Source of the DNA: DSQK01 sp964550175
GTDB lineage: Archaea > Nanobdellota > Nanobdellia > Woesearchaeales > ARS49
Direction: 5' to 3'
DNA length: 64,000 nucleotides
NCBI GenBank assembly: GCA_964550175.1
Contig: CAZJXP010000001.1
Coordinates: forward strand, 806,001 to 870,000
Position numbers and translations under genes: made by a program. The notes beneath the pieces were generated by a model. That model saw only the letters and a program-made list of their open reading frames with translations, was not told the DNA's origin and searched no databases. Of this stretch, positions 23,460 through 33,491 are shown piece by piece. Numbering within the stretch: position 1 is the stretch's first letter; each line of letters begins with the position of its first letter.

Positions 23460-24204
23460 GCCGGTCCTTTTTTCTTTAGGGCCATTGACCGTCTATTGGT
23501 ACGGCGTCCTTTATGCGTTAGGCGTGTTCACTGTGTACTATTATGTTCGTAACGAAATCGTCAAAGGACGATTGCCGACGACGATTGAACGCTTTGACTC
23601 CTGGTTCTTCTGGATGGTCGTCGCGATGGTGGCTGGAGCTCGGCTGTTCGAAGTGTTGTTTTACGATTTATCCTATTATGTTTCAAACCCGTTGAAGATA
23701 CTTTTCGTTTGGGAAGGCGGGCTGAGCTTCCACGGCGGATTCATCGCGGTGATTTTGGTTTTGTTGTATTGGTGCAAACGCGAAAAACTTTCGTTCTTCA
23801 AGTTGGCTGACGCTTTAATCGTTCCGACCGCGCTTGCGCAGGCATTCGGACGATTGGGAAACCTGTTCAATCACGAACTTCCCGGACGAGCGTTCGACGG
23901 CGCGTGGGCGATCTACAATTCACCTCTTGATAGTTTTGCCCGGCATCCGGTGCAGATTTATGAGATCGGGTATAATTTGGTCATTTTTGTTACGTTGCTC
24001 TTGTTGAGGAAACGATTGAAGCCCGGGCAATTGATGGCATTGTTTTTCTTGATGTACGGCGCGTTTCGGTTCGTCGTCGAATACTTCAAGGAACCCGAAG
24101 TCATGTTGGGCTTTTTTACAATTGGACAATGGCTGAGCGTGGGGATGGTTGTTGTTGGTGGATTGTTGTGGTGGCGTTGCTCAAGAATAATTATTGAGAA
24201 ATAA
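23440..24204 (+). CDS. lgt: prolipoprotein diacylglyceryl transferase
   Basis: Transfers a diacylglyceryl group from a phospholipid to the lipobox Cys of exported prolipoproteins. The 254-residue polytopic protein keeps the Lgt signatures: YWYGVLYALG, LSFHGGFIAV (essential His), FGRLGNLFNHELPGR (Arg, Asn, Glu, Gly), HPVQIYE and RFVVEYFKEPE. It is the last gene of an operon that begins with two lipobox proteins, which suits its role. Lgt is a bacterial enzyme and is scattered in archaea, so horizontal origin is likely. An LspA-type signal peptidase II is not seen in this window. Confidence 0.93.
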   Translation: MLVNTLEPVLFSLGPLTVYWYGVLYALGVFTVYYYVRNEIVKGRLPTTIERFDSWFFWMVVAMVAGARLFEVLFYDLSYYVSNPLKILFVWEGGLSFHGGFIAVILVLLYWCKREKLSFFKLADALIVPTALAQAFGRLGNLFNHELPGRAFDGAWAIYNSPLDSFARHPVQIYEIGYNLVIFVTLLLLRKRLKPGQLMALFFLMYGAFRFVVEYFKEPEVMLGFFTIGQWLSVGMVVVGGLLWWRCSRIIIEK

Positions 24205-24326
24205 ATCACTGGACTTTTCTTGACTGGACTTATCCCGACATAGAATATTTATAGTTAATCATCTTTCATCTTTTTTGTAGTCGCGAGAAATGATTTTTAG
24301 TGGGTGCCGCGGCTCGAAAGGGGGAG

Positions 24327-24407
24327 ATGATGAGAACGAACCTATTCATCGTAGCTTCAGCGCTGTTCTTAGATAACTTGTTTCTACACTCGGGGTGGTC
24401 CGCATGA
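24327..24407 (+). CDS. 26-residue hydrophobic leader peptide
   Basis: ATG 24327 follows GGGGGA and encodes MMRTNLFIVASALFLDNLFL plus six residues; the TGA overlaps the ATG of the LamG gene (ATGA). A TATA-like GAATATTTATAG lies near 24242-24254. The position and overlap suggest a coupled leader peptide or a short membrane peptide. It is below usual gene-calling length. Confidence 0.5.
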   Translation: MMRTNLFIVASALFLDNLFLHSGWSA

Positions 24408-26230
24408 GAAAAACACTGCTTATGATAATAATATTCTGTTTGTTTGCGGCGAGTGTTTTTGCCGTCGGTGATGAGAAGTATCTGCAGTTGGTGAGTAACA
24501 CTGCTTTTTGTACGGATTGTGAGACAGAATATATTGTCGATGCTGCTGATACTTCTGTTACTGTAGGTTGTGATGGTTTGCAGTTTAAGGAAACTGCTGT
24601 TGATTCCCTTAAAGTAAAAGAAGATATTTCCTATTTGTCTAATGTCGGTTTTTTCAAGAACAATTCAGTAAGTTTCGTTTCTAAGACGTGTACTGAGTAC
24701 GTGTCAACACAGAACGGCGCAAATATTACTAAGGCGCCACAGGATTATGAGTGCGGGGCGTATGAGGATGTGTATGTTCCTCTCGCGTGTCCATTTACCG
24801 TTCCTGCTGGTGAAACCTTGAAGATTAAAGTGACGGGACAGCTTGAACGATCTCAGGTTGTTGACAATGTTATCACGTTGACAATTAATGGTGACAAGGA
24901 AGTGTATGACCAGTGGGTTTTGTGGAATGGTACGGTGCCTTATGTGCAGTACAAGTTTGAAAATGATGGGCTTGATTCTGGGACGTTCGGCTACAATCTC
25001 ACATTAACGAATGTCGCGTTTAATCCCGCGAATCGAAAGGACGGAACGTATAGCCTATACCAGGATCACGTCAATGATTCGATGGTGAAGCTTAACACGA
25101 ATATTGGCGGAAGCACCGGTCAATTTGCGTTTGCGGGATGGTTTTATTTCTCTTCAGGAAACTCCGGAGGTCCGAAGCTCTTCTCGATGGGGAATGATGA
25201 CGTGGCGTATCAAGAAGTCGCGCTCATGTGGGAAGCAGCCACGGGGAAGGTTTGGATTGTTGATAACGGGGTTAGCCAGTATGATTCAGGTTTTGTTGTT
25301 GGCACGGGAGGCTGGACGCATTTGACTTTTGGGCGTAATGCGAGCGACGTGTTTTATGTTATTGAAAATGTCACGTTGCCGGGAGAGCGCAGGTTCCAGC
25401 AGGTGTTCTCGAAGACCATTGGCGGCAATAATGACATTAATATTGGTAGCGAAACCGATTCTGAGGGTGCAGCAATCAAAGGGTACATCGATAATGTGTT
25501 CCTTTTGAATAAGACCCCTTCCGGAACAGAATTTGCTGATATGGTTGCGGTAAGCATCCAGATAAACATTATTCAAAGCACGTATAATGTTACGTCAGCA
25601 AGTGGTAATGGAAGTGTATGGCGTGTTGATACATCGATGACGGTAAATACGACAACACCAACACCGACCATGAAGTTTAGCACGACAAGTGCGGGTAACT
25701 GTTCTCTTGGGCTGAATAATTGGAACTATACGCACATGGTTGCTGCTGATTCGACAACCAATTGCGGCACGGTGAATACGACTGAGTTTAATTGTACGCT
25801 TCCCGCAACGCAAGCGTTGAGCGGGGGTGCACAAAGTGTATACGTTGCCTGTATTGATACTGTTCTTGGGGAAACGGGCAATACGAGCACGAGTGGTGCG
25901 TTGAGTATTACATTGTTGTCCGAGGGTGTTGAAGCGCTAGCGCGGGCAATTATTGAGGCGGCAGGCAATGCCATTTTAGGTAATCCGACGATATATACCG
26001 ATCAGCAGATTTATGTGCGCCGTTTGAACGGTTCGCAGCAATTGGCGACATTTGACAAGGTGTTTGTTTCGGGTCAGCAGCGTTGGGCGTTTAATTATTT
26101 GACGGGGTCTGATGCGTATCAGAGTATGGGTAATTTGACGCCTGTTCTGTACTCGTATGAAACGACGAATATTTCGACACCACAGCTGCAAAGCGAAATA
26201 GAGGCGCTGATAACCAGCACGAGAAACTAG
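24404..26230 (+). CDS. secreted LamG-domain surface protein
   Basis: 608 residues from MRKTLLMIIIFCLFAASVFA, a clear signal peptide. After a ~150-residue N-terminal region with six Cys, a LamG/concanavalin-like jelly-roll spans about 180-385 (YVQYKFENDGLDSG ... FAGWFYFSSGN ... WTHLTFGRNAS ... AIKGYIDNVFLLN). The C-terminus is beta-rich and ends STRN without a membrane anchor. LamG domains bind glycans or proteins. It is the first long gene of the RHS operon (11-nt gap to the RHS gene) and may help target or scaffold the RHS surface complex. AT-rich codon use differs from the housekeeping genes. Confidence 0.85.
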   Translation: MRKTLLMIIIFCLFAASVFAVGDEKYLQLVSNTAFCTDCETEYIVDAADTSVTVGCDGLQFKETAVDSLKVKEDISYLSNVGFFKNNSVSFVSKTCTEYVSTQNGANITKAPQDYECGAYEDVYVPLACPFTVPAGETLKIKVTGQLERSQVVDNVITLTINGDKEVYDQWVLWNGTVPYVQYKFENDGLDSGTFGYNLTLTNVAFNPANRKDGTYSLYQDHVNDSMVKLNTNIGGSTGQFAFAGWFYFSSGNSGGPKLFSMGNDDVAYQEVALMWEAATGKVWIVDNGVSQYDSGFVVGTGGWTHLTFGRNASDVFYVIENVTLPGERRFQQVFSKTIGGNNDINIGSETDSEGAAIKGYIDNVFLLNKTPSGTEFADMVAVSIQINIIQSTYNVTSASGNGSVWRVDTSMTVNTTTPTPTMKFSTTSAGNCSLGLNNWNYTHMVAADSTTNCGTVNTTEFNCTLPATQALSGGAQSVYVACIDTVLGETGNTSTSGALSITLLSEGVEALARAIIEAAGNAILGNPTIYTDQQIYVRRLNGSQQLATFDKVFVSGQQRWAFNYLTGSDAYQSMGNLTPVLYSYETTNISTPQLQSEIEALITSTRN

Positions 26231-26240
26231 GGGGGAACGC

Positions 26241-29200
26241 GTGAAACGTGTTTACTTCCTATTGTTTGTTTTTATCCTAGCTGTGCCTATTGTGGATGCA
26301 GCGGATAGTTACAAGCCTTACTTGCACAAGCCGCAAGTGCCTGAAGCCCCGAAAGTGCGTTTGTTTGGGGCATACCAGACTGATTTGTTTCCTGGAGCTG
26401 CGACGTATTCATACCCGATTGACGTGCCGCCCGGAACGCACGGCTTGCAACCATCGCTTTCTTTGATGTACAGCAGTCAAGGCGCGAAAGGACGTCCGGG
26501 CATTCTTGGTAGTGGTTGGGAGTTTACGCATGACTACATTATTAAGAATTTGAACGGCACGATTACGGATAGTGCGGATGATTTTTACACGTTAGTGTTA
26601 AATGGGCGTTCTGAAAAGCTTGTCGTTAACGGGACTGAACTGAAAACGGAAGTGGAATACGGTGTTCGGATTGATGCGCATTTGGGGTCGAATACGACCA
26701 TTGGAACGTATTGGGTTGTTACTACGAAGGATGGCACTCAATACCGTTTCGGATATACTTCCGACTCTGAAGTTAGTTCGGGAATCTTGACCATCTGGAA
26801 CCTTGATCAGACCATGGATACGTATGGGAACACGATAGGTTATTTCTATGAACTTGATCCTTCTGCGGAAGATAGTAATGCCCAGTATTTGTCGCGCGTT
26901 GAGTACAATCGGGATAAAGAACGAGTAATACGTTTTAGCTATGAATGGGGTGCGCGTCCTGATCGTCGTCGTGTCGTTCGTGAAGGAGGGTTCTTCGAGG
27001 AGAGTCGTCGATTAACTTCTATTGAAGTTTCGGCAAAAGATGCGCTCGTGCGACGATATGCGTTTAACTATACCAATCTCAGTTTAAGCGCGACTGCGCT
27101 GTCAAGTATTCAACAGTATGGGAATGACAATCGTTCATTGCTCCATACGGTTCGATTTACGTATGGCGCGGCACAAGCAGGATTTACCAACCAGACCGCG
27201 TTCTGGTCAGCCCCTGCGATTTTTGCGAGTAGTGCTTCGGTTGATTTTGGGGTTCGAGTGATTGATGTAAATAATGATGGTTTTGTTGACTTTTTGAAAG
27301 CACGAGGATCGACGTTTGAACGTAACACCTTTTTGAGTAATAAACAAGGTAATTGGACGAATTCAACCAGTTTCATTTCTCCGGTTTATTTTGTGTATGG
27401 TGCGAGCGATTTGGATAATGGTGTCCGCTTTGCGGATGTCGATCAGGATGGTCGACTGGATATCTTGCAATCATCAAACAATGGGGCGCCTTCAAAGAAT
27501 GTGTTCATCAATAACGATATCGGATGGATTAATCGAACATCGTCGTGGACTATACCGGTCTACTTTGTGAGTTCAGATATTGAGCAAGGAACTGAATTGG
27601 TTGATGTAAACGGTGATGGCAAGACCGATATTATTCAGGCGAATGATGCGGGACAGACAGTGTATTTGAACACGGGTTCAGGTTGGAGCTCAAGTCCAAT
27701 CTGGCTGTTTCCAACAAAATTGATGAACGCTTCTGCGGACACTGGTGCGCGGGTTGTTGATGTGAATGGTGATGGTTTGCCGGATATTGTTCGGTCTTCT
27801 GATGTTCAACAACAGGCATGGTTGAATAACGGTTCGGGCTGGATAACGACTGCTTTATGGCATCCTCCTGTTTATTTTAAGACGGCTTCTGTTGCGGATA
27901 CGGGTGTTCGTCTTGCTGACGTGAATGGTGATGGCTTGGTTGATTTAGTGCAGGGTAATGCCACGGGAAGTTTGACGACTGCAACGGCGTGGTTGAATAA
28001 TGGGTCTGGTTGGTCGCAGGATGCATCGTGGAGGCCTCCTGAGGCTTTTGTTGCTGATGGGCTAAACACAGGTCGTCGTCTTGCTGATGTGAATGGGGAT
28101 GGCCTTGCTGACGTTATGGTTACGATTGGCAATGGAACTTCGCAGGTCGGAAACACGTATACGAAGAATAACAGTTATGGTTATTTGCTCAAATCAATCA
28201 CGAATGAATACGGTGGCGTTGTTCTAATTAATTACACTTCTTCAACGCAGTTTGACAATGCTGGTCCTGATGGCATTTCTGATCTCGGCTTTGCCGTTAA
28301 CGTTGTAAAGTTTGTTGACAAAAACAACACGATGTCGGGAGCGTTCAACGTATTTGCGACAACGAATTACAATTATTCTGGAGGGCTGTATGATGCGGAA
28401 GATGTGCAATTCCGAGGGTTCTCAAATGTGACTGAGATATTGCCTGATTTGACTACGGTGAAGCATTATTTCTTGCAAGATGATTCTCGCAAAGGTAAGG
28501 AGTTTAAGACGGAGATTTATGGTTCTCAAGGGTTGTTTTCGGTGAGTTTGATGAATTATTCTTCGCAGTTCTTGAATCCGAACTATCGTGTGTTGTTGAA
28601 TTCCCAGGCGAAATTACAGTATGATGGTACTGCGGTTCCGTTCGTGACAATGACGAGTTATGGTTATGATTCTTACTTGAACGTTATTGAAAAGGATAGT
28701 TTTGGTGATGTTTCTGATGATGGTGATGACCGTATCGAGAAATATTATTACGAATATGCCGTGAACGCACATATTGTTGACAAACCGATTCGATACCAGT
28801 TGCTTTCGAGTGATAATGTGACGAAAGTAAAAGAGTCAACGTTTTCGTATGATGACGGAATCATTACAAAGGGTGGTTTGACGCATACGGAGAACTGGAA
28901 CGACCGTGGAGAAAACGTTGTTAACCGGTTTACGTATGATGATTATGGCAACAGAATTAGTTCGATGGATGGTTTAGGTCACGTTACAACGTATGAATAT
29001 GGTTTGCGTGATGCGACGTTCACATTCTTGGATAGGGTAACAAATGCTTTGGGACATAAGGAGTTTTTTGAGTATGATTTGGGAACAGGCAATCTGTTAT
29101 CGCAAATCAAAAACGAAATTAAGACTTCATATCAGTATGATGTGTTTGGTCGTGTTGTGAAAGAAATCAAGCCATATGATTCGTTTGATCTGCCGACGAA

Positions 29201-31901
29201 GATGTACAATTATACGTTTAACGGATTCGCGCCTGAAGAGGTTTCATTATCACTTCGAGAGACTGCGAATGTGAAGAATCGTGCGTTGCAGTATTTCTAT
29301 GATGGATTCGCGAACGTCGTACAGATTCATTCAGAAGCGGATAACAATCAGTTTGTCGTTAAGAATTTGTATTATGACGGTCTCGGTCGTGTGTTCAAGG
29401 AAGACAATCCGTATTTTGGTTCAAGCACAACGTTCCAGTCTCCGTTGAACAATACTCCGTTCGCGAATTATTCTTACGACTCTCTTGGACGTGTGTTCTT
29501 TGTGAAGAATCCGGATGGAACGAATAAGACAATCAGTTTCAATAAAACAATCATCACTGATTTTGATGAGAATGGACATAAGCACGCGTATCACTTGGAT
29601 GGTTTTGGTCAGATTAAGAAAGTGCAGGAATTCAACAACGACCCGTTGCTGAACATGCAGTTAGATCCGTACAACACGACGTACCAGTATGATGATCAAG
29701 GAAATCTTGTTCTGATAACTGACATGGAAGGGAATGAGTTCAAGTTTACGTATGATTCTTTAGGAAGAAAAGTCGCTTTGGACGATCCTGATCTTGGGCA
29801 CTGGTCGTATGAATATGATGTGATTGGCAATCTTATGCGTCAGATTGATACTCGGGGCATGTTTATCAATTTGTCCTATGATGCGGTGAATCGTGTTGTG
29901 CAGAAGCGTTCAACGAACCGGTCGGTTAATTTTAGTTATGATGGGCAGTTTGAAGGAACGTTATCGAACTTGACGGATCCGAATAGCACGTTTAGGTACA
30001 CGTATGATGACCGTTTGCGTATCACGAGGGAAGAGGTGTTGGTGCGAAATATTTGGAGAATTACAGGTTTCACGTATGATTCGATGGATCGTGTTGTTGA
30101 GCAGGAATTGCCTCATGAGGTGTTGGAATACTATTATGGTAAGCAGGGGCAGGTGCAAAAGATTCCTGGTTACATTGATTATTCATCGTATAACTCGTTT
30201 GGAAGCATTTTGGGAAGGAATTACACGACAGGTCGGTTCCAAGAGTTCACGTATGATGATACGAACAACCGGCTTGTGCGTATGTGGAACGGCCTTGCGC
30301 AGGATATCAGATACAAATTTGACTCGGTTGGCAACGTATTGCAAATCAATGATACTATCAACAACCGGGCGCATGTATTGGGGTATGATAATCTTGATCG
30401 CTTGACGTCTGCCATTTTGAGTGGTGAAACGTACAAGTACGAATACGATCCTTTGGGTCGTATTTTGAAGACACAAGAGAACAATTTGGTGCGGAGATAT
30501 GAGTATCGAGGAGCTCAAGCGCATGCGCCAACAGACATCATTACGCGCGTGCCTGATTCCGAGATTCATGCAGCGCAGGATTTGGAAACAGACAGCAAAA
30601 GTCGTGTGTACGAGTTTTACTTGGTGAACGAGACTGGCACGGCGACGAATCAGAATTGGTCGTTGAAGGTGGCTGGAAACACGATTACGAGCAACGCGAT
30701 AAATCTTTCAGGACCAGTAATGGTTTTGGTTGAGTATAATCATTCTGTTGGTGGAACGTTTCCGGTGAACATCACGGTCAAGAATGATACGTCGGTGTTT
30801 GACGATGAGTTTGGTTTGGTTGCTGAAAATGTTGAAGCATTGTTGCAGAACGGCTCGCGTCACGTCAGCGAATTCGTCATCACGAATGATGTATCTCAGA
30901 GTATAACGGGAGTGAATTGGTCGTGCGGCAGCATTAGTGCGAGTCAACAAGTGAATGTTTCGGGGAATAGTCAGTTAATGGTTCTTGTTGAGCAGAATTA
31001 TTCGACGAGCGGTGTTTTGACATTGAATTGTAGTGCGCGTTCGAATGATGGGAATGATTCTGAAACGGCAACATTCAACTTGAGGGGATTGAGTGTTGAG
31101 GAACTGAACACAGTTTCTCGAAACATCAACACGAAAATATTTTCATTCAATCTGTTCAATTATCATGATGTGCAGAGCTTGACATTTAATACTTCGACGG
31201 GCGAACAAAACATGGTTAATGCGACAACTTTGTCAACGAACACAGTAATTATGGTTTTTGAGGAAGTGAATTATTCGAGGGATGGTTTGAAGAATGTGTC
31301 GGTGAATGCGGGCTCATCATTGCTGAATGAAAGTGCGAATGAGAATTTGTTGTTGGAAGCGTTGAAACTTAAGTATGATAGATATGACGATAACACGTCC
31401 ACACAAATAGCCTACTTTGATGTTGATAATGATTGGATTACGAATTTGACGGTTAACTTCACAGCATCATCTCCCGCAATAAATAATTTGACGAATGTGA
31501 GTTCGAATAAGACGGTGATGGTGTTTGTTGAGGAAGGGTATAGTTCTGGAAGGAAGAGTCCGTTGTTTACTGCACTTACGCAGAATTTTACGGCAACACT
31601 TCGCGACATTTTTACGATTGTTCCTGTTGATTTGTTTAATTACCAAATTTTGAAGCAGAACAGAAGTTCGACGATTGCCGAGTTTGACATCCGGAATAAT
31701 GACAATGCGACGAATATTTCTTGGCGAATGCTTACGGGACAAACGATATTATTGTCGAATGTTTCTATCATGTTGAACAAGACGCATGATTTGTTTGTGT
31801 TTGTAGAAACGAACTATGCGACGACGGGAGTGTATGCGACGACTGGTGTGGCTAATTCGTCGAGTAACACGGACAACAGCACCGGGGTCGTGGTTACTTG
31901 A
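26241..31901 (+). CDS. giant secreted SpvB/VCBS/RHS-repeat protein
   Basis: 1886 residues with signal peptide. In order: an SpvB/TcB-like N-terminal domain (about 30-330; GAATYSYPIDVPPGTHGLQP, GILGSGWEF), six FG-GAP/VCBS calcium repeats (about 338-625; DVNGDGLVD-type), RHS/YD repeats (about 800-1430; YEYDxxG-type units), then five ~90-residue beta-sandwich repeats to the end, each with a VLVExNYS-type strand. RHS repeats build a hollow beta shell that encloses a toxin in bacterial TcB/C and Rhs proteins. Here the RHS core and tip are split off into the next gene, overlapping by 4 nt (TTGA). No membrane anchor is visible. Codon use is AT-rich, hinting at transfer. Confidence 0.92.
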   Translation: MKRVYFLLFVFILAVPIVDAADSYKPYLHKPQVPEAPKVRLFGAYQTDLFPGAATYSYPIDVPPGTHGLQPSLSLMYSSQGAKGRPGILGSGWEFTHDYIIKNLNGTITDSADDFYTLVLNGRSEKLVVNGTELKTEVEYGVRIDAHLGSNTTIGTYWVVTTKDGTQYRFGYTSDSEVSSGILTIWNLDQTMDTYGNTIGYFYELDPSAEDSNAQYLSRVEYNRDKERVIRFSYEWGARPDRRRVVREGGFFEESRRLTSIEVSAKDALVRRYAFNYTNLSLSATALSSIQQYGNDNRSLLHTVRFTYGAAQAGFTNQTAFWSAPAIFASSASVDFGVRVIDVNNDGFVDFLKARGSTFERNTFLSNKQGNWTNSTSFISPVYFVYGASDLDNGVRFADVDQDGRLDILQSSNNGAPSKNVFINNDIGWINRTSSWTIPVYFVSSDIEQGTELVDVNGDGKTDIIQANDAGQTVYLNTGSGWSSSPIWLFPTKLMNASADTGARVVDVNGDGLPDIVRSSDVQQQAWLNNGSGWITTALWHPPVYFKTASVADTGVRLADVNGDGLVDLVQGNATGSLTTATAWLNNGSGWSQDASWRPPEAFVADGLNTGRRLADVNGDGLADVMVTIGNGTSQVGNTYTKNNSYGYLLKSITNEYGGVVLINYTSSTQFDNAGPDGISDLGFAVNVVKFVDKNNTMSGAFNVFATTNYNYSGGLYDAEDVQFRGFSNVTEILPDLTTVKHYFLQDDSRKGKEFKTEIYGSQGLFSVSLMNYSSQFLNPNYRVLLNSQAKLQYDGTAVPFVTMTSYGYDSYLNVIEKDSFGDVSDDGDDRIEKYYYEYAVNAHIVDKPIRYQLLSSDNVTKVKESTFSYDDGIITKGGLTHTENWNDRGENVVNRFTYDDYGNRISSMDGLGHVTTYEYGLRDATFTFLDRVTNALGHKEFFEYDLGTGNLLSQIKNEIKTSYQYDVFGRVVKEIKPYDSFDLPTKMYNYTFNGFAPEEVSLSLRETANVKNRALQYFYDGFANVVQIHSEADNNQFVVKNLYYDGLGRVFKEDNPYFGSSTTFQSPLNNTPFANYSYDSLGRVFFVKNPDGTNKTISFNKTIITDFDENGHKHAYHLDGFGQIKKVQEFNNDPLLNMQLDPYNTTYQYDDQGNLVLITDMEGNEFKFTYDSLGRKVALDDPDLGHWSYEYDVIGNLMRQIDTRGMFINLSYDAVNRVVQKRSTNRSVNFSYDGQFEGTLSNLTDPNSTFRYTYDDRLRITREEVLVRNIWRITGFTYDSMDRVVEQELPHEVLEYYYGKQGQVQKIPGYIDYSSYNSFGSILGRNYTTGRFQEFTYDDTNNRLVRMWNGLAQDIRYKFDSVGNVLQINDTINNRAHVLGYDNLDRLTSAILSGETYKYEYDPLGRILKTQENNLVRRYEYRGAQAHAPTDIITRVPDSEIHAAQDLETDSKSRVYEFYLVNETGTATNQNWSLKVAGNTITSNAINLSGPVMVLVEYNHSVGGTFPVNITVKNDTSVFDDEFGLVAENVEALLQNGSRHVSEFVITNDVSQSITGVNWSCGSISASQQVNVSGNSQLMVLVEQNYSTSGVLTLNCSARSNDGNDSETATFNLRGLSVEELNTVSRNINTKIFSFNLFNYHDVQSLTFNTSTGEQNMVNATTLSTNTVIMVFEEVNYSRDGLKNVSVNAGSSLLNESANENLLLEALKLKYDRYDDNTSTQIAYFDVDNDWITNLTVNFTASSPAINNLTNVSSNKTVMVFVEEGYSSGRKSPLFTALTQNFTATLRDIFTIVPVDLFNYQILKQNRSSTIAEFDIRNNDNATNISWRMLTGQTILLSNVSIMLNKTHDLFVFVETNYATTGVYATTGVANSSSNTDNSTGVVVT

Positions 31902-33202
31902 GGACGCTTTTCGTTCTTGCGGGGTTGTTGGTCGCGTTGATTACGACCATGCCTTTGGTTTCGGCAGAATTAATCAGTTTAGTTTATGACGCTAATGGTA
32001 ACCTTATTTCGGGTGACGGGAAATTTAGAGTGTATGATGAGTGGAATCGACAAGTTGAAGTGAGGAACGGTAGCGATTCTTCAGGAGCACTTTTGGAAGT
32101 GAGCGTTTGGCATCCGGTGCAAGAACGAATACTTTTCAAAGATGTTTATGAAGGAGGCGTGCGAGTTCGCACAACGTATTATTTCAATGGATTCACGCAA
32201 GACGAGAATGTGACTGACGTTTTCAATACAACTGAAGTGTATCAAGACGGAACTCTCGTTGCCGAAAACACACCACAAGGAAAAAGATTTATCAGTTCAG
32301 ATCCGTTGGGAAGTTCAAGCTTGACAACAGACCAGTACGGGACACCAATTGAGAACACAACCTACGATTCGTACGGAAACATTCTTTCTGGTGGTTCTGG
32401 GCGGTTTGATTACGAAGATAAAGAGTTCTCTTCTTTAACAGGAGAGTATGATTTCCAATTCAGAAAATACAACCCCTCATTAAAAATCTTTACGCAACCA
32501 GATACAATAATTCAGAATTCTTTCGATCCTCAGGCATTGAATAGGTATATGTTTGAGCGCGGGAACCCCTATAAAAATAATGACCCTACGGGACACTATA
32601 ATGAAGAGTTCCATCGTGAAGTGACTTATGATGCAGCTATTGAAGTAGGATTCTCAGAGGGCGATGCTGCCAAAATAGCAAACGCAAATATGGCAATGGA
32701 TCTTAACCCTGAAACAAGCCCATTAAATCCTCTTAATTTTGTAGATGGCGGTGCTACCGATAAATATCATTTTGCGAGCCGCGACGAGGCAGAGAAACGT
32801 GTTTTAGCAGCCATTGACTCAGGGGACATAGAGGCGTTAGGTCAAGCGCTACATACATATCAGGATACTTATGCACATGAAGGATCCACAAAATGGAACC
32901 ACTGGTATAAAACTCTTGCAGGGCGAAAATATGATCCAGACAATCCCTTAGTAAACTTTAGAAATGCTGTTTCGATGTACTCCAATACGAAAGAGTTTTT
33001 GGCGACTGCACTTGATTTGTTGCAAGGCAAGGGCATCAGTAGTAAAACAACAGGATCATCGACATCAAGCCAAAATAAAGGAACAGGCCAAGGTTCGATT
33101 CTTCTTTCAAGTGACTATAAAGAAATTCGACCAGGGGTCTTTAGTAGAACTTATTACAATGATAAAGGGAAACTTACACAGAACGTCAAATACACAAAAT
33201 AG
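31898..33202 (+). CDS. secreted RHS core with toxin-like C-terminal tip
   Basis: 434 residues from a TTG start coupled to the RHS gene, with its own signal peptide. RHS/YD units lead into the RHS-associated core (ISSDPLGSSSLTTDQYG; LTGEYDFQFRKYNP; MFERGNPYKNNDPTGH). Beyond DPTGH lies a variable domain with ALHTYQDTYAHEG, a His/Asp/His pattern like zinc-dependent phospholipase C or S1/P1-type domains. After a Ser/Thr-rich linker comes the tail QGSILLSSDYKEIRPGVFSR plus TYYNDKGKLTQNVKY. That tail is shared with the orphan tip at 35368-36060. A contact-toxin role is inferred; no activity is shown. Confidence 0.85.
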   Translation: MRTLFVLAGLLVALITTMPLVSAELISLVYDANGNLISGDGKFRVYDEWNRQVEVRNGSDSSGALLEVSVWHPVQERILFKDVYEGGVRVRTTYYFNGFTQDENVTDVFNTTEVYQDGTLVAENTPQGKRFISSDPLGSSSLTTDQYGTPIENTTYDSYGNILSGGSGRFDYEDKEFSSLTGEYDFQFRKYNPSLKIFTQPDTIIQNSFDPQALNRYMFERGNPYKNNDPTGHYNEEFHREVTYDAAIEVGFSEGDAAKIANANMAMDLNPETSPLNPLNFVDGGATDKYHFASRDEAEKRVLAAIDSGDIEALGQALHTYQDTYAHEGSTKWNHWYKTLAGRKYDPDNPLVNFRNAVSMYSNTKEFLATALDLLQGKGISSKTTGSSTSSQNKGTGQGSILLSSDYKEIRPGVFSRTYYNDKGKLTQNVKYTK

Positions 33203-33481
33203 CTAATGACGTTTAATTTTAGTATAGATAAAATAGATTAAGATTCCGCTTAATATGTACATAATCCAGGCTACGGGAAATGCGTATCCCCAACATCCGA
33301 AATGGGCGCAACCAGAAACTCTAAACATATTCCCTGCTATAGCTGTTGGAAATCCTATTGTGTATACAAATAACTTTCCAATAGAACTTGGCAATTTACC
33401 GCTCAAAAGAATTATCGTGACAAGTATGCCGACAACCAGTCCTGTTGTTCCAGCGATAATGTAACCTTTTGATTTTTTCAT
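33203..33481 (-). CDS. small three-helix membrane protein
   Basis: 92 residues with hydrophobic segments at about 8-28, 37-55 and 66-86 and a short loop holding three Cys region (SGCAHFGCWGYAF). AAGGTG lies before the ATG. It converges on the toxin-tip gene with no gap between the two stop codons. It could be an immunity protein against a membrane-active tip, but the opposite strand is unusual for that. No family recognised. Confidence 0.65.
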   Translation of the reverse strand: MKKSKGYIIAGTTGLVVGILVTIILLSGKLPSSIGKLFVYTIGFPTAIAGNMFRVSGCAHFGCWGYAFPVAWIMYILSGILIYFIYTKIKRH

Positions 33482-33491
33482 GGTGCACCTT

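Noticed and set aside
21791..24204. A complete cytochrome oxidase operon
   Set aside because: Only the CuA-type domain is present; there is no heme-copper subunit I or III in the window.
33203..33481. Immunity gene for the RHS tip
   Set aside because: It is on the opposite strand with no known immunity fold; kept only as a low-weight option in its entry.
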